Shown piece after piece: positions 24,106 to 33,932 of a stretch of 64,000 nucleotides of DNA. Source of the DNA: CAZJYI01 sp964550025 (GTDB lineage: Bacteria; Verrucomicrobiota; Kiritimatiellia; UBA8416; CAYOBW01); the NCBI GenBank assembly GCA_964550025.1, contig CAZJYI010000028.1:26105-90104 (forward strand), written 5' to 3'. Both the position numbers and the translations under genes were made by a program. The notes below the pieces were generated by a model, which saw only the letters and a program-made list of their open reading frames with translations, did no database searches and was not told the origin of the DNA. The stretch's first letter is position 1. Every line of letters begins with the position of its first letter.

Positions 24106-27100
24106 ATGAAACGACGACTTCTCATGGGTGCCGTGTGCGCGATGGTCTGCTGGAACAGCTTCGCCGCCAACGAGATCGGGTACATCGAGACCTACAGCCT
24201 CTCGGAAGACCGGACGGAGGCGCTGAAGCAGCTCATCCCCGGAACGCGCGACTATTACTACTACCACTGTCTCCACTTCCAGAACACTGGGAATACGGCC
24301 AAGCTCGGCGAGTTCATGAAGCAGTACATCAAGCGTCACGGGTACACCGGCCGCGTCAAGGAGCTTCGCAATCGACAGGCACTGCTGGACTACCGGAAAA
24401 ACCCGAAGGGCGCACTGAGCCACATCCGCAACGAGCTCGGGCTGCACTTCAACCACCGCCGCCGAATCGACAACCAGAAATCGAGCGCCCCCACGAAGCT
24501 CAATCCGAAGACCATCAGCTACGAGTCCTTCAAGACGCGCGCGATGCGCAACCACAAGAACCTGCACGGATTCGATGACGCCGCATTGGAAGCCCTCGTG
24601 GGCACGAAACTGACGGACGTTCAACGCCGCGACCTGCTTCACCGCCTGCGGCGCCCGGACGTGCCCGGCCTGGTCGACGAGATCGTCACGGACCTGAAGG
24701 CCAAAGACAGCCGCGGCTTCGGCCACCACCCCGTGCACGCGATGCTCCTGCGAAAGCAGGTCGACGAACTGCTCAAGAAGATGCCCGACCTGAAAAACAG
24801 CTCCAGGTTCGTCAGCGCGTACCTGACCAAGCTGCGCCCCAACGACGACCTGGATCTCGAACGAAACCACGCGGCACGGCGCGCCTACCTCCAGCGCCTG
24901 TGGGACTACGCGCAGACCCTGGATCCCGTTCACAACAGCCTCAAGGCAAACGTACTCTACGGCCTCCTGGCACACGATCGCGCTCAGGGCAAGTACGACC
25001 CCGCCGCCTTCATGACCTACATCCGCCTGCCCCGCAACGTACCCTACATCAACCGCAAGTACTACGACAGCCAGTCGAGCCGCCACCGCGCCAACCTCGG
25101 GCAACGCTTCAACGAAATCACCCTCCCGCCCGTCGGCAACGAGGAACCGCTGGTGATGGATTTCCTGGCCGAGTTGCTGGCCGACGCCGACGACTACAAG
25201 ATCTACCTCCCCTACATGCGCGAGGAGATCCTCAAGCGTGCCATGGCCGAGACCAAGATCCTGAACGGCATCGGCAACCCGGAGCGCTGGGCATCGATGC
25301 TGACACCGTCGGAGTACAAGGCGCTCAAAGACCGCGTCGAGCTCGATTTCGTTCCCCGGAACAGAACCTACTTCGGCCCCGACGACCCCGTCAGCCTGAC
25401 ATTGAGGGTGAAGAACGTCTCCGGCATGATCGTGAAGGTGTTCGAGATCAACACCGCAAACTACTACCGCGAGAAGAAACGTGAGATCGACCTGGCGGTG
25501 AACCTCGACGGCCTCGTCGCCACGTTCGAGGAGCGCAAGACCTACTCCGACCCGCCCCTGCGCCGGCAGGAACGCACTTTCGAGTTCCCGCAGTTGAAGA
25601 AGCGCGGCGTCTACGTCGTGGAGTTCATCGGCAACGGCAAGAGCAGCCGGGCACTGATCCAGAAGGGACGCCTGCAATTCGTGTCGCGCACCATGCCCGC
25701 CGGACAGGCGTTCACCGTGCTGGACGAAGCCAACCGCCCGGTCAAGGACGCCCGCCTGTGGATCGCCGGGCGCGAGTACGCCCCGGAAGAAGACGGCGAA
25801 ATCGTTGTGCCCTTCAGCACCAATCCCCGGCGCGAGAGCGTGATTATCCGGCAGGGCGACTTCGCGACCCACGCGACCTTTAACCACGAAGCCGAGCAGT
25901 ACGCCCTCAAGGCCGGGTTCTACGTCGACCGTGAAGCCCTGCTCAAACGCAAGCAAGCCGAGCTGTTGGTCCGCCCCGTGTTGCAGCTCAACGGCACCCC
26001 GATCAGCGTGGAACTGCTGGAGGAGGTCCGGCTGGTCGTCGAGTCCGTCGACCGCGACGGCGTCTCGTCCCGCAAGGAGGTGCCCGACTTCAAGCTGTCC
26101 GTCAGGGAGGAATCCACGTACTCCATCAAGGTGCCGGAGAACCTGTCGCAGATCGCGTTCACGTTGACCGCGAAGATCCGGAACATCAGCCGCAATAAGA
26201 AGGAAGACCTGGCCGCCTCGCGCCGTTTTCAACTGAATGCGATGGACAAGGGCCTCGGCGTCGACGACGTGCACGTGACCCATGCCGACGGGAACTACGT
26301 CGTGGAACTGCTGGGCAAGAACGGCGAAACCAAGGTCAGCCAGCCAATCTACGCCGAGTTCAAACACCGCCTGTTCCGCGAGACGATGCACGTCAGTCTG
26401 CGCACCGACGAAAAGGGCCGCACCTACCTCGGCGCACTGGATGATATCGACTGGATCAGGATCAAGGGGCCCAACGATCCCAAACACCTGTGGCACACGC
26501 CCCGCGCCGATTGCGCGCTGCCCAACGAACTGCACGGCGTGGCCGGCCACGAATCGCAGCTCCCCTTCGTCTGGAAGGCACAAGCGCGGCGCGCCCAGGT
26601 GTCGCTCCTGGCAAAAGCCGGCGGAACCTACACCCATGACGTGGCCGACGCCGTCTCGATTGAGAACGGGACCCTGACAATCGGCAAGCTTCCGGCTGGA
26701 GACTACGATCTTTGGATCAAGCCCGCCAACCACCGCGTGACGCTGCGGGTGACGGACGGAGCCAGAACACGCGGCCATATCCTGTCGAACACCCGCTATC
26801 TCGAAACACCAAAGCTCAAGCCGCTGGGTATCCAGTCGGTGGATGCGCGCGGCGACGAGCTTCTGGTCCGCCTGAACAACGCCAATCCATACACCCGCGT
26901 GCACGTGGTTGCCGCGCGCTACCTGCCGCAATACGCGCTGTTCCCATCCCTGGGCGACTCCGGCATGCCCGGCCCTTCGCGCAAGCGACGCACGGACCCC
27001 ACGTCCCTGTACGAATCGGGCAGGAGCATCGGGGACGAGTACCGCTACATCCTCGATCGCCAGTACGCCAAAAAGTACCCCGGCAACATGCTCAAACGCC

Positions 27101-30100
27101 CCGGCCTGCTGCTGAATCCGTGGGCCATCCGGAAGACGGAGACGGAGCAGGAAGAACTGGCCCTGAGGGGGTCGTATGGCGGCGGCAAGGGCAGAGGAAC
27201 GGACGCGGCAAGACGCGGCAGGCGGGCCTCAGCGGCAGCCGCGTCCCGCGACGCCTACGCCAATCTCGACTTCCTGAAAGACACGTCGGCCGTGCTCGCC
27301 AACCTCAAGCCGGATGACCAGGGCGTCGTCCGCATTCCGAAGCAGAAGCTCGGCCCGCACGCACACGTGCGCATCCTGGCTGTCGATCCCGAGAGCGCCA
27401 TCCTGCGGCACGTGTCCCTGCCCGATGTGCCGCTCGCCACCAGCGAACAGCGCCTCGTTCTCGGTTTCGATCCCGGGAAGCGTTTCACCGAGCAGAAGCT
27501 GATTGCGGCCGTCAAGCAGGGTGAGTCGATCACCATCGAGGACGTCACCACGGCCAAGATGGAGTCATACGACACGCTTTCGGACCTTTTCAAACTCTAC
27601 GCCACCCTGAGCGGCAACGGCATGCTCAACGAGTTCGGTTTCATCCGCGAATGGCCGACCTTCGACGCCGATAAGAAGCAGGAGCGGTACTCCAGGTATG
27701 CCTGCCACGAACTGAGCTTCTTCCTGCACCAGAGAGACCCGGCCTTCTTCAAGGCGGTGGTCCTGCCCTACCTGAGGAACAAGAAAGACAAGACCTTCAT
27801 GGACCACTGGCTGATCGGGGCGGACCTCAAGATGTACCTTGAGCCGTGGGCGTTCGGGCGGTTGAACATCGTTGAGCGCATTCTCCTCGGCCGGCAGATC
27901 CGGGAGCGCAAGCCCCACCTTGCACGCTTCGTCAAGGATCTCGCCGATATGATCCCGCCCGACATCGCCGAGTACACCCGGCGGTTCAACACCGCTATCC
28001 AGTCCAGCGCACTCGAGGGCGGCGGCGAATTCGACAAGCTGGCCGAACGTGTCACAGCCCTCGCTCGGGATGACGGCGCGACCGCCCTTGGCGCCCTGAG
28101 GTTGGCCGCTCGCCCGTCGCCGGCCGCCCCCGCCAAACCCGGACTTGCGATCACCGGCGAAGCCGCCATGCCGGAGAGGGCACGCGCGACGTCGAAAGCG
28201 AAGCGAGTGTCGGAGAGCCTGCGCAAGCTCAAGACTAGGTCGAGTATCCTGGCGGCCGTGGAGGAAGAGGCGGAGGTGCTCGAAGAGGTGACTGCTGAGA
28301 TTGCCGACCTCGGCGGCGACATGTTCTTCGACAAAGCCGTAGCCGACAGGAAGCGGGCCCGGCGCCACTTCCAGAAACTCGACAAGACAGAAGAACTGGT
28401 GGAGAACAACTACTATCATCTCCCGGTCGAGCAGCAGGTTGCCGGCCTGATTACCGTGAACGACTTCTGGAGCGACTACGCCGCGCACGACGGCAAGACA
28501 CCGTTCCTCAGCAAGCACCTGGCGCAGCCGACCGGCAACTTCGCCGAAATGATGTTCGCTCTCTCCGTGGTCGACCTGCCGTTCGAGTCGCAGAAACACG
28601 AGACGAAAGCCGAAGGCGCCGGCTACACGATGAAAGCCGCAAGCCCGATCGTGGTCTTCCACCAGGAGATCCTCGAGAGCGAGGCGGCTGCCGACAAGAC
28701 GCCCATCCTCGTCTCGCAGCACTTCTTCCGGGCGGACGACCGCTACCGTCACGAGAATAACGAGCGCTTCGAGAAATACGTCACGGAGGAGTTCCTGCGC
28801 CACGTCGTGTACGGGTGCCAGGTCATCCTGACCAACCCCAATGCGAACCGTCAGAAACTGAGCCTGCTTCTGCAGATCCCCAAGGGAGCGATTCCCGTCA
28901 ACAGCGGGTTCTACACGAGGGGCCGCCAGGTCACGCTGGAGCCCTACGCCACGCAAACCATGGAGTACTACTTCTACTTCCCTGAGGCCGGCAACTACAT
29001 GCACTACCCCGTTCACGTCGCCAAGAACGAGAAGCTGGTGGCTCGTGCCGCGGCCTTTGTCTTCAATGTCGTCGAGAAGCTGAGCAGGATCGACAAGACC
29101 TCCTGGGCCTACGTCTCGCAGAACGGCACGGAAGACCAGGTGATCGCGTTCCTCGAGACGCACAATCTCAACCGCCTCAAACTTGCGGAGATCGCCTGGC
29201 GGATGAAGGACAAGGCGTTCTTCACACGGACCATCGATCTGCTCTCCGGCCGCCACCACTACGACGGCACGTTGTGGTCCTACGGCATATCCCACAACGT
29301 GTTGCCCGTGGCGCGTGAGTTCCTCAGGCACTCCGCCTACGCCAACCGCGTAGGGATGTTCATCGACACACCGCTACTCACCGTGAATCCCGTGGCGCGG
29401 CATCGCTACCAGCACATGGAGTATGCACCGCTGGTAAACCCGCGCGCTCACCAGGTCGGCAAAGAGCGGACGATTCTCAACCGCCGCTTCCGCGAGCAGT
29501 ACCAGCGCCTGATGACCGTCCTCTCGTACAAGGCGGCGCTCGATGATGCCGACGAGCTCGCGGTCGCGTACTACATGCTGCTGCAGAACCGCGTCGAGGA
29601 AGGTCTGGACTGGTTCGCGCGGGTCGACATCAAGCAGCTCCCCACCCGCCTGCAGTACGACTACATGAACGCCTACGTTCAACTCTACAATGACAAGCCC
29701 GACCGGGCCCTGGCCCTGGCGCAGACGTACAAGGACTATCCGGTTCCGAGATGGCGCAGCAAGTTCGTGAACCTGTTGAACCAACTCGAGGAGGCAAAGG
29801 GAGAAGCCCCGACCGTGGCCGACACGGAAGACCGCGACCAGGCCCAGAGCCAGTTGGCGGCCACGGAGCCGAGCCTGACCTTCGAGGTCGAGGCCAGGAC
29901 CATCCGCATCGAGTACCAGAACCTGGATACATGCGTGGTCAACTACTACCCCATGGACATCGAACTGCTCTTCTCGCGCAACCCGTTCATCCAGGAGCAA
30001 TCGGCCCAGTTCTCCCTTATCCGCCCGGTCATGAGCCGCGAGCTGAAACTCCCCGAAGGCAAGACCCGACTCGAGCTCAAGCTGCCCGACGAGTTCGAAA

Positions 30101-30441
30101 CCAGGAACGTTATGGTGGAAATCGTCGCGGCCGGCATTCGCCGCGCCCAGGCATACTACGCCAACGCGATGGCCGTGCAGACCATCGAGAACTACGGCCA
30201 GGTGAGGGTCACGCACGAGGAGACACGCAAACCGTTGTCCAAGGTGTACGTGAAGGTCTACGCCAAGATGCGCGACGGTCGGGTGAAGTTCTTCAAAGAC
30301 GGCTACACCGATTTCCGCGGCCGGTTCGACTACGTGTCACTCAACACCAACGAACTGGACAACGCCACCAGACTCTCCCTGCTCATCCTCAGCGAAGACC
30401 ACGGCGCCGTCATCCGCGAAGTGCAACCGCCGAAGCGGTAG
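24106..30441 (+). CDS. Giant exported macroglobulin-like protein, paralogue 1
   Basis: A 2111-residue protein. The start at 24106 has AAAGGGAGAG upstream and opens a signal peptide (LLMGAVCAMVCWNSFAA). After a helical N-terminal 400 residues come beta domains resembling macroglobulin MG repeats: FGPDDPVSLTLRVKNVSG, VYVVEFIGNGKSSRALI, FTVLDEANRPVKDARLWIAG. Further on are RSIGDEYRYILDR and RPGLLLNPW, typical of alpha-2-macroglobulin relatives, then helical sequence (KDKTFMDHWLIG, NNYYHLPVEQQV) and a final beta domain (FKDGYTDFRGRFDY). No thioester CGEQ motif is present, so covalent trapping is not expected. A full-length paralogue of almost identical size lies at 43025-49363 on the other strand. 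Function is unknown; envelope defence or adhesion are guesses. A long hairpin repeat follows the stop. Confidence 0.72.
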   Translation: MKRRLLMGAVCAMVCWNSFAANEIGYIETYSLSEDRTEALKQLIPGTRDYYYYHCLHFQNTGNTAKLGEFMKQYIKRHGYTGRVKELRNRQALLDYRKNPKGALSHIRNELGLHFNHRRRIDNQKSSAPTKLNPKTISYESFKTRAMRNHKNLHGFDDAALEALVGTKLTDVQRRDLLHRLRRPDVPGLVDEIVTDLKAKDSRGFGHHPVHAMLLRKQVDELLKKMPDLKNSSRFVSAYLTKLRPNDDLDLERNHAARRAYLQRLWDYAQTLDPVHNSLKANVLYGLLAHDRAQGKYDPAAFMTYIRLPRNVPYINRKYYDSQSSRHRANLGQRFNEITLPPVGNEEPLVMDFLAELLADADDYKIYLPYMREEILKRAMAETKILNGIGNPERWASMLTPSEYKALKDRVELDFVPRNRTYFGPDDPVSLTLRVKNVSGMIVKVFEINTANYYREKKREIDLAVNLDGLVATFEERKTYSDPPLRRQERTFEFPQLKKRGVYVVEFIGNGKSSRALIQKGRLQFVSRTMPAGQAFTVLDEANRPVKDARLWIAGREYAPEEDGEIVVPFSTNPRRESVIIRQGDFATHATFNHEAEQYALKAGFYVDREALLKRKQAELLVRPVLQLNGTPISVELLEEVRLVVESVDRDGVSSRKEVPDFKLSVREESTYSIKVPENLSQIAFTLTAKIRNISRNKKEDLAASRRFQLNAMDKGLGVDDVHVTHADGNYVVELLGKNGETKVSQPIYAEFKHRLFRETMHVSLRTDEKGRTYLGALDDIDWIRIKGPNDPKHLWHTPRADCALPNELHGVAGHESQLPFVWKAQARRAQVSLLAKAGGTYTHDVADAVSIENGTLTIGKLPAGDYDLWIKPANHRVTLRVTDGARTRGHILSNTRYLETPKLKPLGIQSVDARGDELLVRLNNANPYTRVHVVAARYLPQYALFPSLGDSGMPGPSRKRRTDPTSLYESGRSIGDEYRYILDRQYAKKYPGNMLKRPGLLLNPWAIRKTETEQEELALRGSYGGGKGRGTDAARRGRRASAAAASRDAYANLDFLKDTSAVLANLKPDDQGVVRIPKQKLGPHAHVRILAVDPESAILRHVSLPDVPLATSEQRLVLGFDPGKRFTEQKLIAAVKQGESITIEDVTTAKMESYDTLSDLFKLYATLSGNGMLNEFGFIREWPTFDADKKQERYSRYACHELSFFLHQRDPAFFKAVVLPYLRNKKDKTFMDHWLIGADLKMYLEPWAFGRLNIVERILLGRQIRERKPHLARFVKDLADMIPPDIAEYTRRFNTAIQSSALEGGGEFDKLAERVTALARDDGATALGALRLAARPSPAAPAKPGLAITGEAAMPERARATSKAKRVSESLRKLKTRSSILAAVEEEAEVLEEVTAEIADLGGDMFFDKAVADRKRARRHFQKLDKTEELVENNYYHLPVEQQVAGLITVNDFWSDYAAHDGKTPFLSKHLAQPTGNFAEMMFALSVVDLPFESQKHETKAEGAGYTMKAASPIVVFHQEILESEAAADKTPILVSQHFFRADDRYRHENNERFEKYVTEEFLRHVVYGCQVILTNPNANRQKLSLLLQIPKGAIPVNSGFYTRGRQVTLEPYATQTMEYYFYFPEAGNYMHYPVHVAKNEKLVARAAAFVFNVVEKLSRIDKTSWAYVSQNGTEDQVIAFLETHNLNRLKLAEIAWRMKDKAFFTRTIDLLSGRHHYDGTLWSYGISHNVLPVAREFLRHSAYANRVGMFIDTPLLTVNPVARHRYQHMEYAPLVNPRAHQVGKERTILNRRFREQYQRLMTVLSYKAALDDADELAVAYYMLLQNRVEEGLDWFARVDIKQLPTRLQYDYMNAYVQLYNDKPDRALALAQTYKDYPVPRWRSKFVNLLNQLEEAKGEAPTVADTEDRDQAQSQLAATEPSLTFEVEARTIRIEYQNLDTCVVNYYPMDIELLFSRNPFIQEQSAQFSLIRPVMSRELKLPEGKTRLELKLPDEFETRNVMVEIVAAGIRRAQAYYANAMAVQTIENYGQVRVTHEETRKPLSKVYVKVYAKMRDGRVKFFKDGYTDFRGRFDYVSLNTNELDNATRLSLLILSEDHGAVIREVQPPKR

Positions 30442-30495
30442 GCGCGAGGGGAGAAGGAGAGAAGACCGCGTGTGGTAGGGTTGAGAAGGTCTTTC

Positions 30496-30592
30496 AGAGA
30501 CGAGGGCAAAGATTAGGGCAAAGACGAAGTCGCGAGTAGCTTCCTCTTTGTCTTTGCCATCGTCTTTACCGTCGTCTTTACCATAATCTGCC
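30496..30592. repeat. Long purine/pyrimidine hairpin repeat (copy 3)
   Basis: A purine arm (30496-30529, GACGAGGGCAAAGATTAGGG) is followed by a longer pyrimidine arm (30540-30592) containing CTTTGTCTTTGCCATCGTC units. They pair imperfectly. It is of the same family as the elements at 7337 and 10059, again starting about 55 bp after a stop codon. The rest of the gap to 30703 shows nothing recognisable. Confidence 0.75.
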
Positions 30593-30703
30593 CGGAAAGG
30601 CGGGAGTCCTCGGCGACCGGTCGTCTCCCACCTCGTTCGCAAGCACCCGTCAGGCATGCCGCCTTGCATTGACACAGCATCCGGTTTGCGCTTGAATGCG
30701 GAC

Positions 30704-32440
30704 ATGACACGTGAACACGATAAAGCCCCTTCTTTGATCGAGAGTCTCAACTACGAGCCGCGGCCGCTGCGGTTCGGTACGAGCGGGCGGCGCGGCGAAG
30801 TCGTGCACCTTACTCAGCTTGAGATCTACATCAATGCGCTCGCGGAACTGCGCTATCTTCAGTCGCTCCCTCCCGAAGGCGGCGGCATCTCGCGCGGCGA
30901 CCCGCTCTACTTCGCCTATGACCTGCGCCCCAGCTCGAGCAGGCTGGTGGAAGGAGAGCAGCAACGTGGAGAGATCGCCCAGGCCATCGAGCGCGCCATC
31001 TCCGATGCGGGTATGGCCCCCGTCAATCTCGGCAAGATCCCCACGCCCGCGCTCGCGTCGTACGCTCTCGACAGGGGCAAGGGCAGCATGATGATCACAG
31101 GCAGCCATATCCCCTTCAACATGAACGGCTACAAGACCTATAGCGGTGTCGGGGAGCTGCTCAAGAGCGACGAAGCCCCGATCAATGCCCGCGTGCAGGA
31201 GGTGCGCGAAGAGGTCTATGGTCAGCCCTGTGACCAATCGTTGTTTGGCCCTCACGGGATGTTCAAATGCGGACATCTCGATCTGTCGCAGGAGACCGAT
31301 GCCGCGACGATCGCCTACATGCGCCGCTACCGGGATTTTTTCGGGGCGGGCTGCCTGGCAGATCTGCGGATTCTGGTTTATCAGCATTCCGCGGTCGGCC
31401 GTGACATCGTGGTGGACATCCTGGAGCAACTGGGAGCGGACGTAACGCCGGCGGGCCGGGTCGACGGCTTCGTCGCCGTGGACACCGAAAACGTGAACCG
31501 GGAGATGCTGGAGACGATCCAGTCGATGGTCGATTCGGCATCGGCCGACGGTACGCGGTTCGATGCGGTCGTGTCCACGGACGGTGACAGTGACAGACCT
31601 TTGATCTGCGGCATCGACAATACGGGCAGCGCGCGTTTCTTCGGTGGGGACCGGGTCGGCATGGTGGCGGCAGAATACCTCCGGGCGGGCGCCGTCGTTG
31701 TCCCGATTAGCTGCAACGACGCCATCGATCACGGCCGGCTGGCCGCAATCCTCGAACCAAAAACGCGCATCGGTTCCCCCTACGTCGTAGCGGGCATGCA
31801 GAAAGCCCTTCAAAAGGGACGGCAGTCGGTCTGCGGATGGGAAGCCAACGGCGGGTTCTTCACGGCATCGGACCTCGTGCAGGATGGCCGGGCATTGAGA
31901 CAACTGCCGACGCGCGACGCCATGCTGCCGATCCTGGCGATCCTGTGCGCCATGCGCGAACAGCGGTGCCCAATGATCGAGTTCTTCGATCGCTTGCCCC
32001 AACGGTTCAACCGATCAGCCCTCTTGGGGCAGTTCCCACGGGAGAAGGGCCGCGCAATCGTCAAACGCCTGTCACCAGCGGACGCAAAGACGCGGCGGAT
32101 CGTGTTCGAAGCCGGCCATATCAAGTTCCTGGATGAAAGCGGCAGCGAACTGTCGGTTTCAGAGTCGGAGGTGTCGGAAGCGAAATCGCTGCGCGACCAG
32201 CTCGCCGGATTCTACCCACCGTCTCTCGGCTTCGGCGCCATCGTACACATGGACTACACCGACGGCGTGCGCGTGTTGTTCGACAACGGCGACGTAGCAC
32301 ACATCCGCCCATCCGGGAACGCCGACGAGTTCAGAATCTACGCCATGGCCGACAGCCAACAGCGCGCCGACACTATCGCGGAAACAGCAGTTACCGAGCC
32401 GGACGGCATCCTGCGGCGGATGGAGAGGGCGTTTGGGTAG
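30704..32440 (+). CDS. Alpha-D-phosphohexomutase (phosphoglucomutase/phosphomannomutase family)
   Basis: A 578-residue protein from the ATG at 30704; an in-frame ATG at 30656 also exists and neither has a clear ribosome site. RFGTSGRRGEV is the family N-terminal motif. MMITGSHIPFNMNGYK carries the phosphorylated active-site Ser. STDGDSDRPL is the Mg-binding loop, and GWEANGGFFT is the sugar-specificity loop. All four functional elements are present, so a sugar 1-/6-phosphate mutase is expected; glucose versus mannose cannot be decided. It is followed by a HAD phosphatase on the same strand and faces a second, divergent phosphohexomutase operon. Confidence 0.88.
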   Translation: MTREHDKAPSLIESLNYEPRPLRFGTSGRRGEVVHLTQLEIYINALAELRYLQSLPPEGGGISRGDPLYFAYDLRPSSSRLVEGEQQRGEIAQAIERAISDAGMAPVNLGKIPTPALASYALDRGKGSMMITGSHIPFNMNGYKTYSGVGELLKSDEAPINARVQEVREEVYGQPCDQSLFGPHGMFKCGHLDLSQETDAATIAYMRRYRDFFGAGCLADLRILVYQHSAVGRDIVVDILEQLGADVTPAGRVDGFVAVDTENVNREMLETIQSMVDSASADGTRFDAVVSTDGDSDRPLICGIDNTGSARFFGGDRVGMVAAEYLRAGAVVVPISCNDAIDHGRLAAILEPKTRIGSPYVVAGMQKALQKGRQSVCGWEANGGFFTASDLVQDGRALRQLPTRDAMLPILAILCAMREQRCPMIEFFDRLPQRFNRSALLGQFPREKGRAIVKRLSPADAKTRRIVFEAGHIKFLDESGSELSVSESEVSEAKSLRDQLAGFYPPSLGFGAIVHMDYTDGVRVLFDNGDVAHIRPSGNADEFRIYAMADSQQRADTIAETAVTEPDGILRRMERAFG

Positions 32441-32535
32441 GTACATCCTGGCAACAACGCAAGTGTCGCAGCCTTGACTTGCACACTCTGAGTGGCCGGT
32501 GGCGGGTGGCGATATCGACCAAAGAACAAGCCAAC

Positions 32536-33321
32536 ATGATTTACTCTGACAACAGGACCACGTATGTCTTTCTGGATGGCGACGAGTTCCTATGGTCGGG
32601 TACGCAGGAACTGTACCCGACCATTTACAGCAGGCTGTTCGCTATGATGGCCCTTGGAATCGACATCAACCACGCGGAGGCGCTGCCTGACTCACATCCC
32701 ATCCTGGGGCGAGCAGTTGCTTTCTACAACGGTCGGGTCGGTGAGACGGAGTTCGACAGCTACGGCCTCATGCAGGATGAGATCGCGAGGACAGGAACCA
32801 AGCCTGCTCTCGCCCTTCCCGACTACATCAAGTCCTATGAGGATCTGTTTGGGCGTCAGTATCGCAGTTTCTACGCGCCTAGGCCAGGAGTTGTGGGCTT
32901 TCTGCGCGCGCTGAGGAAACGACAGAATCACTGGATCGCGATCGTCAGCAGCAATACACAGTATGCTGTTGAGGCCATCACCGATCACCTCCAACTCAGT
33001 CAGTACTGCGACGCTGTGCATGGTGCGCCATTCACTTGCGATCCCTCGCCGACACCTTACAGCAAAGCATCAGTTGTCGTCGGTACTGCAGACAAGCAGC
33101 CACCTGCAAACCGTAGAGTATTCCTGGGCGGAGACGGCGCCGGTGACATCAAGGCCGCGGCGAAAGCAACCAAACGGGGTGTAAAGACCCACTCTTTCGC
33201 GGTGCAAGGAACCGATGCGGCCCGAGAGCTGCACAATCAAGGTGCAGAACTCGTTGTGCGGGATCTCGGCGAGCACAACAAAATCTTCTCGTTTTTCGAC
33301 AAGATGTGGAGGAGCTGGTAA
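32536..33321 (+). CDS. HAD-superfamily hydrolase
   Basis: A 261-residue protein starting at MIYSDNRTTYVFLDGDEF. The D-G-D of FLDGDEFLWSG is HAD motif I, VSSNTQ is motif II, and GGDGAGDIKAAAKA is motif IV with the acidic pair, so a phosphatase or phosphonatase-type activity is likely. The insertion between motif I and II is helical (cap type C1). The coding sequence is visibly less GC-rich than the giant genes around it. It lies 95 bp after the phosphohexomutase and may dephosphorylate a product of that pathway; this is inference. The substrate is not deducible. Confidence 0.75.
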   Translation: MIYSDNRTTYVFLDGDEFLWSGTQELYPTIYSRLFAMMALGIDINHAEALPDSHPILGRAVAFYNGRVGETEFDSYGLMQDEIARTGTKPALALPDYIKSYEDLFGRQYRSFYAPRPGVVGFLRALRKRQNHWIAIVSSNTQYAVEAITDHLQLSQYCDAVHGAPFTCDPSPTPYSKASVVVGTADKQPPANRRVFLGGDGAGDIKAAAKATKRGVKTHSFAVQGTDAARELHNQGAELVVRDLGEHNKIFSFFDKMWRSW

Positions 33322-33458
33322 CGGGCCGCTTCCGAAAGGCCCTTCACCCCTGTGCGTCACGGCATGCTGCTGCCGGCTGACACCACGCCGTCCCGCCAGC
33401 TACGACCACCCTTGAAGCTCTCTCGATAGGGTATAGGGCTATGCCCGTCTGACGCTGT

Positions 33459-33869
33459 CTACGCCAGGATGCACTGCTCCCGTGTGCGCTGGCAGCTCTG
33501 GTCCGTGTACTGGTGAAACTCGATTCTCACGCCGGAGGGATCGGTTGTCCACAACTGCCAACTCTGATCAGCACCGAGGGTTTTCGGAGATACGGCGTAT
33601 CCGTGTTCTGTCAGGCGTCTCCCGATGTCATCGATGTCATCCACCTCAATGCATAGGTGCTGTATCGCACCACCGCCCGCAGTGTCGCTCTCCGGGAGCT
33701 CGAAGACCTCGACATACGAGTGCTCTGATACCTCCAGGTAGAAACCGACGATTCGTCCATTCTGAACAAACTCAAACGCTTTCGCGAGGCCCAGACCAGT
33801 GCAGTAGAAACGCTCTGCCGCTGCCAGGTCGACCGCGGCGATGCAGACATGTGCCAATCCCTTGATCAT
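33459..33869 (-). CDS. VOC-superfamily (glyoxalase/dioxygenase-like) protein
   Basis: A 136-residue single VOC unit: GLAHVCIAAVDLAAAERFYC at the start of the first beta-alpha-beta-beta-beta module, and IQHLCIEVDDIDDIGRRL starting the second, ending in DPSGVRIEFHQY. Metal-binding positions His7 (AHVCI), His in IQHLCI, and Glu in IEFHQY fit the H/H/E pattern of glyoxalase I-like enzymes. Such proteins act as lactoylglutathione lyases, epimerases or dioxygenases, and the reaction cannot be assigned. It lies 63 bp after the glycosyltransferase-like gene and is probably the last gene of that transcript. Confidence 0.8.
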   Translation of the reverse strand: MIKGLAHVCIAAVDLAAAERFYCTGLGLAKAFEFVQNGRIVGFYLEVSEHSYVEVFELPESDTAGGGAIQHLCIEVDDIDDIGRRLTEHGYAVSPKTLGADQSWQLWTTDPSGVRIEFHQYTDQSCQRTREQCILA

Positions 33870-33932
33870 CTTCCGACGTCTCCTTGTGTCCTCTACGATT
33901 CGTCTTCGGGTACAGCGGCGTCTGGGTCACCG

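Noticed and set aside
23941..26931. A 996-codon minus-strand frame opposite the first giant gene
   Set aside because: It is antisense to a convincing gene with signal peptide and ribosome site. Its protein is rich in Val/His/Gly/Arg as expected for a codon shadow in GC-rich DNA.
24106..30441. Classification as a true protease-trapping alpha-2-macroglobulin
   Set aside because: No thioester CGEQ motif was found, and large parts of the chain do not resemble the family, so only macroglobulin-like is claimed.
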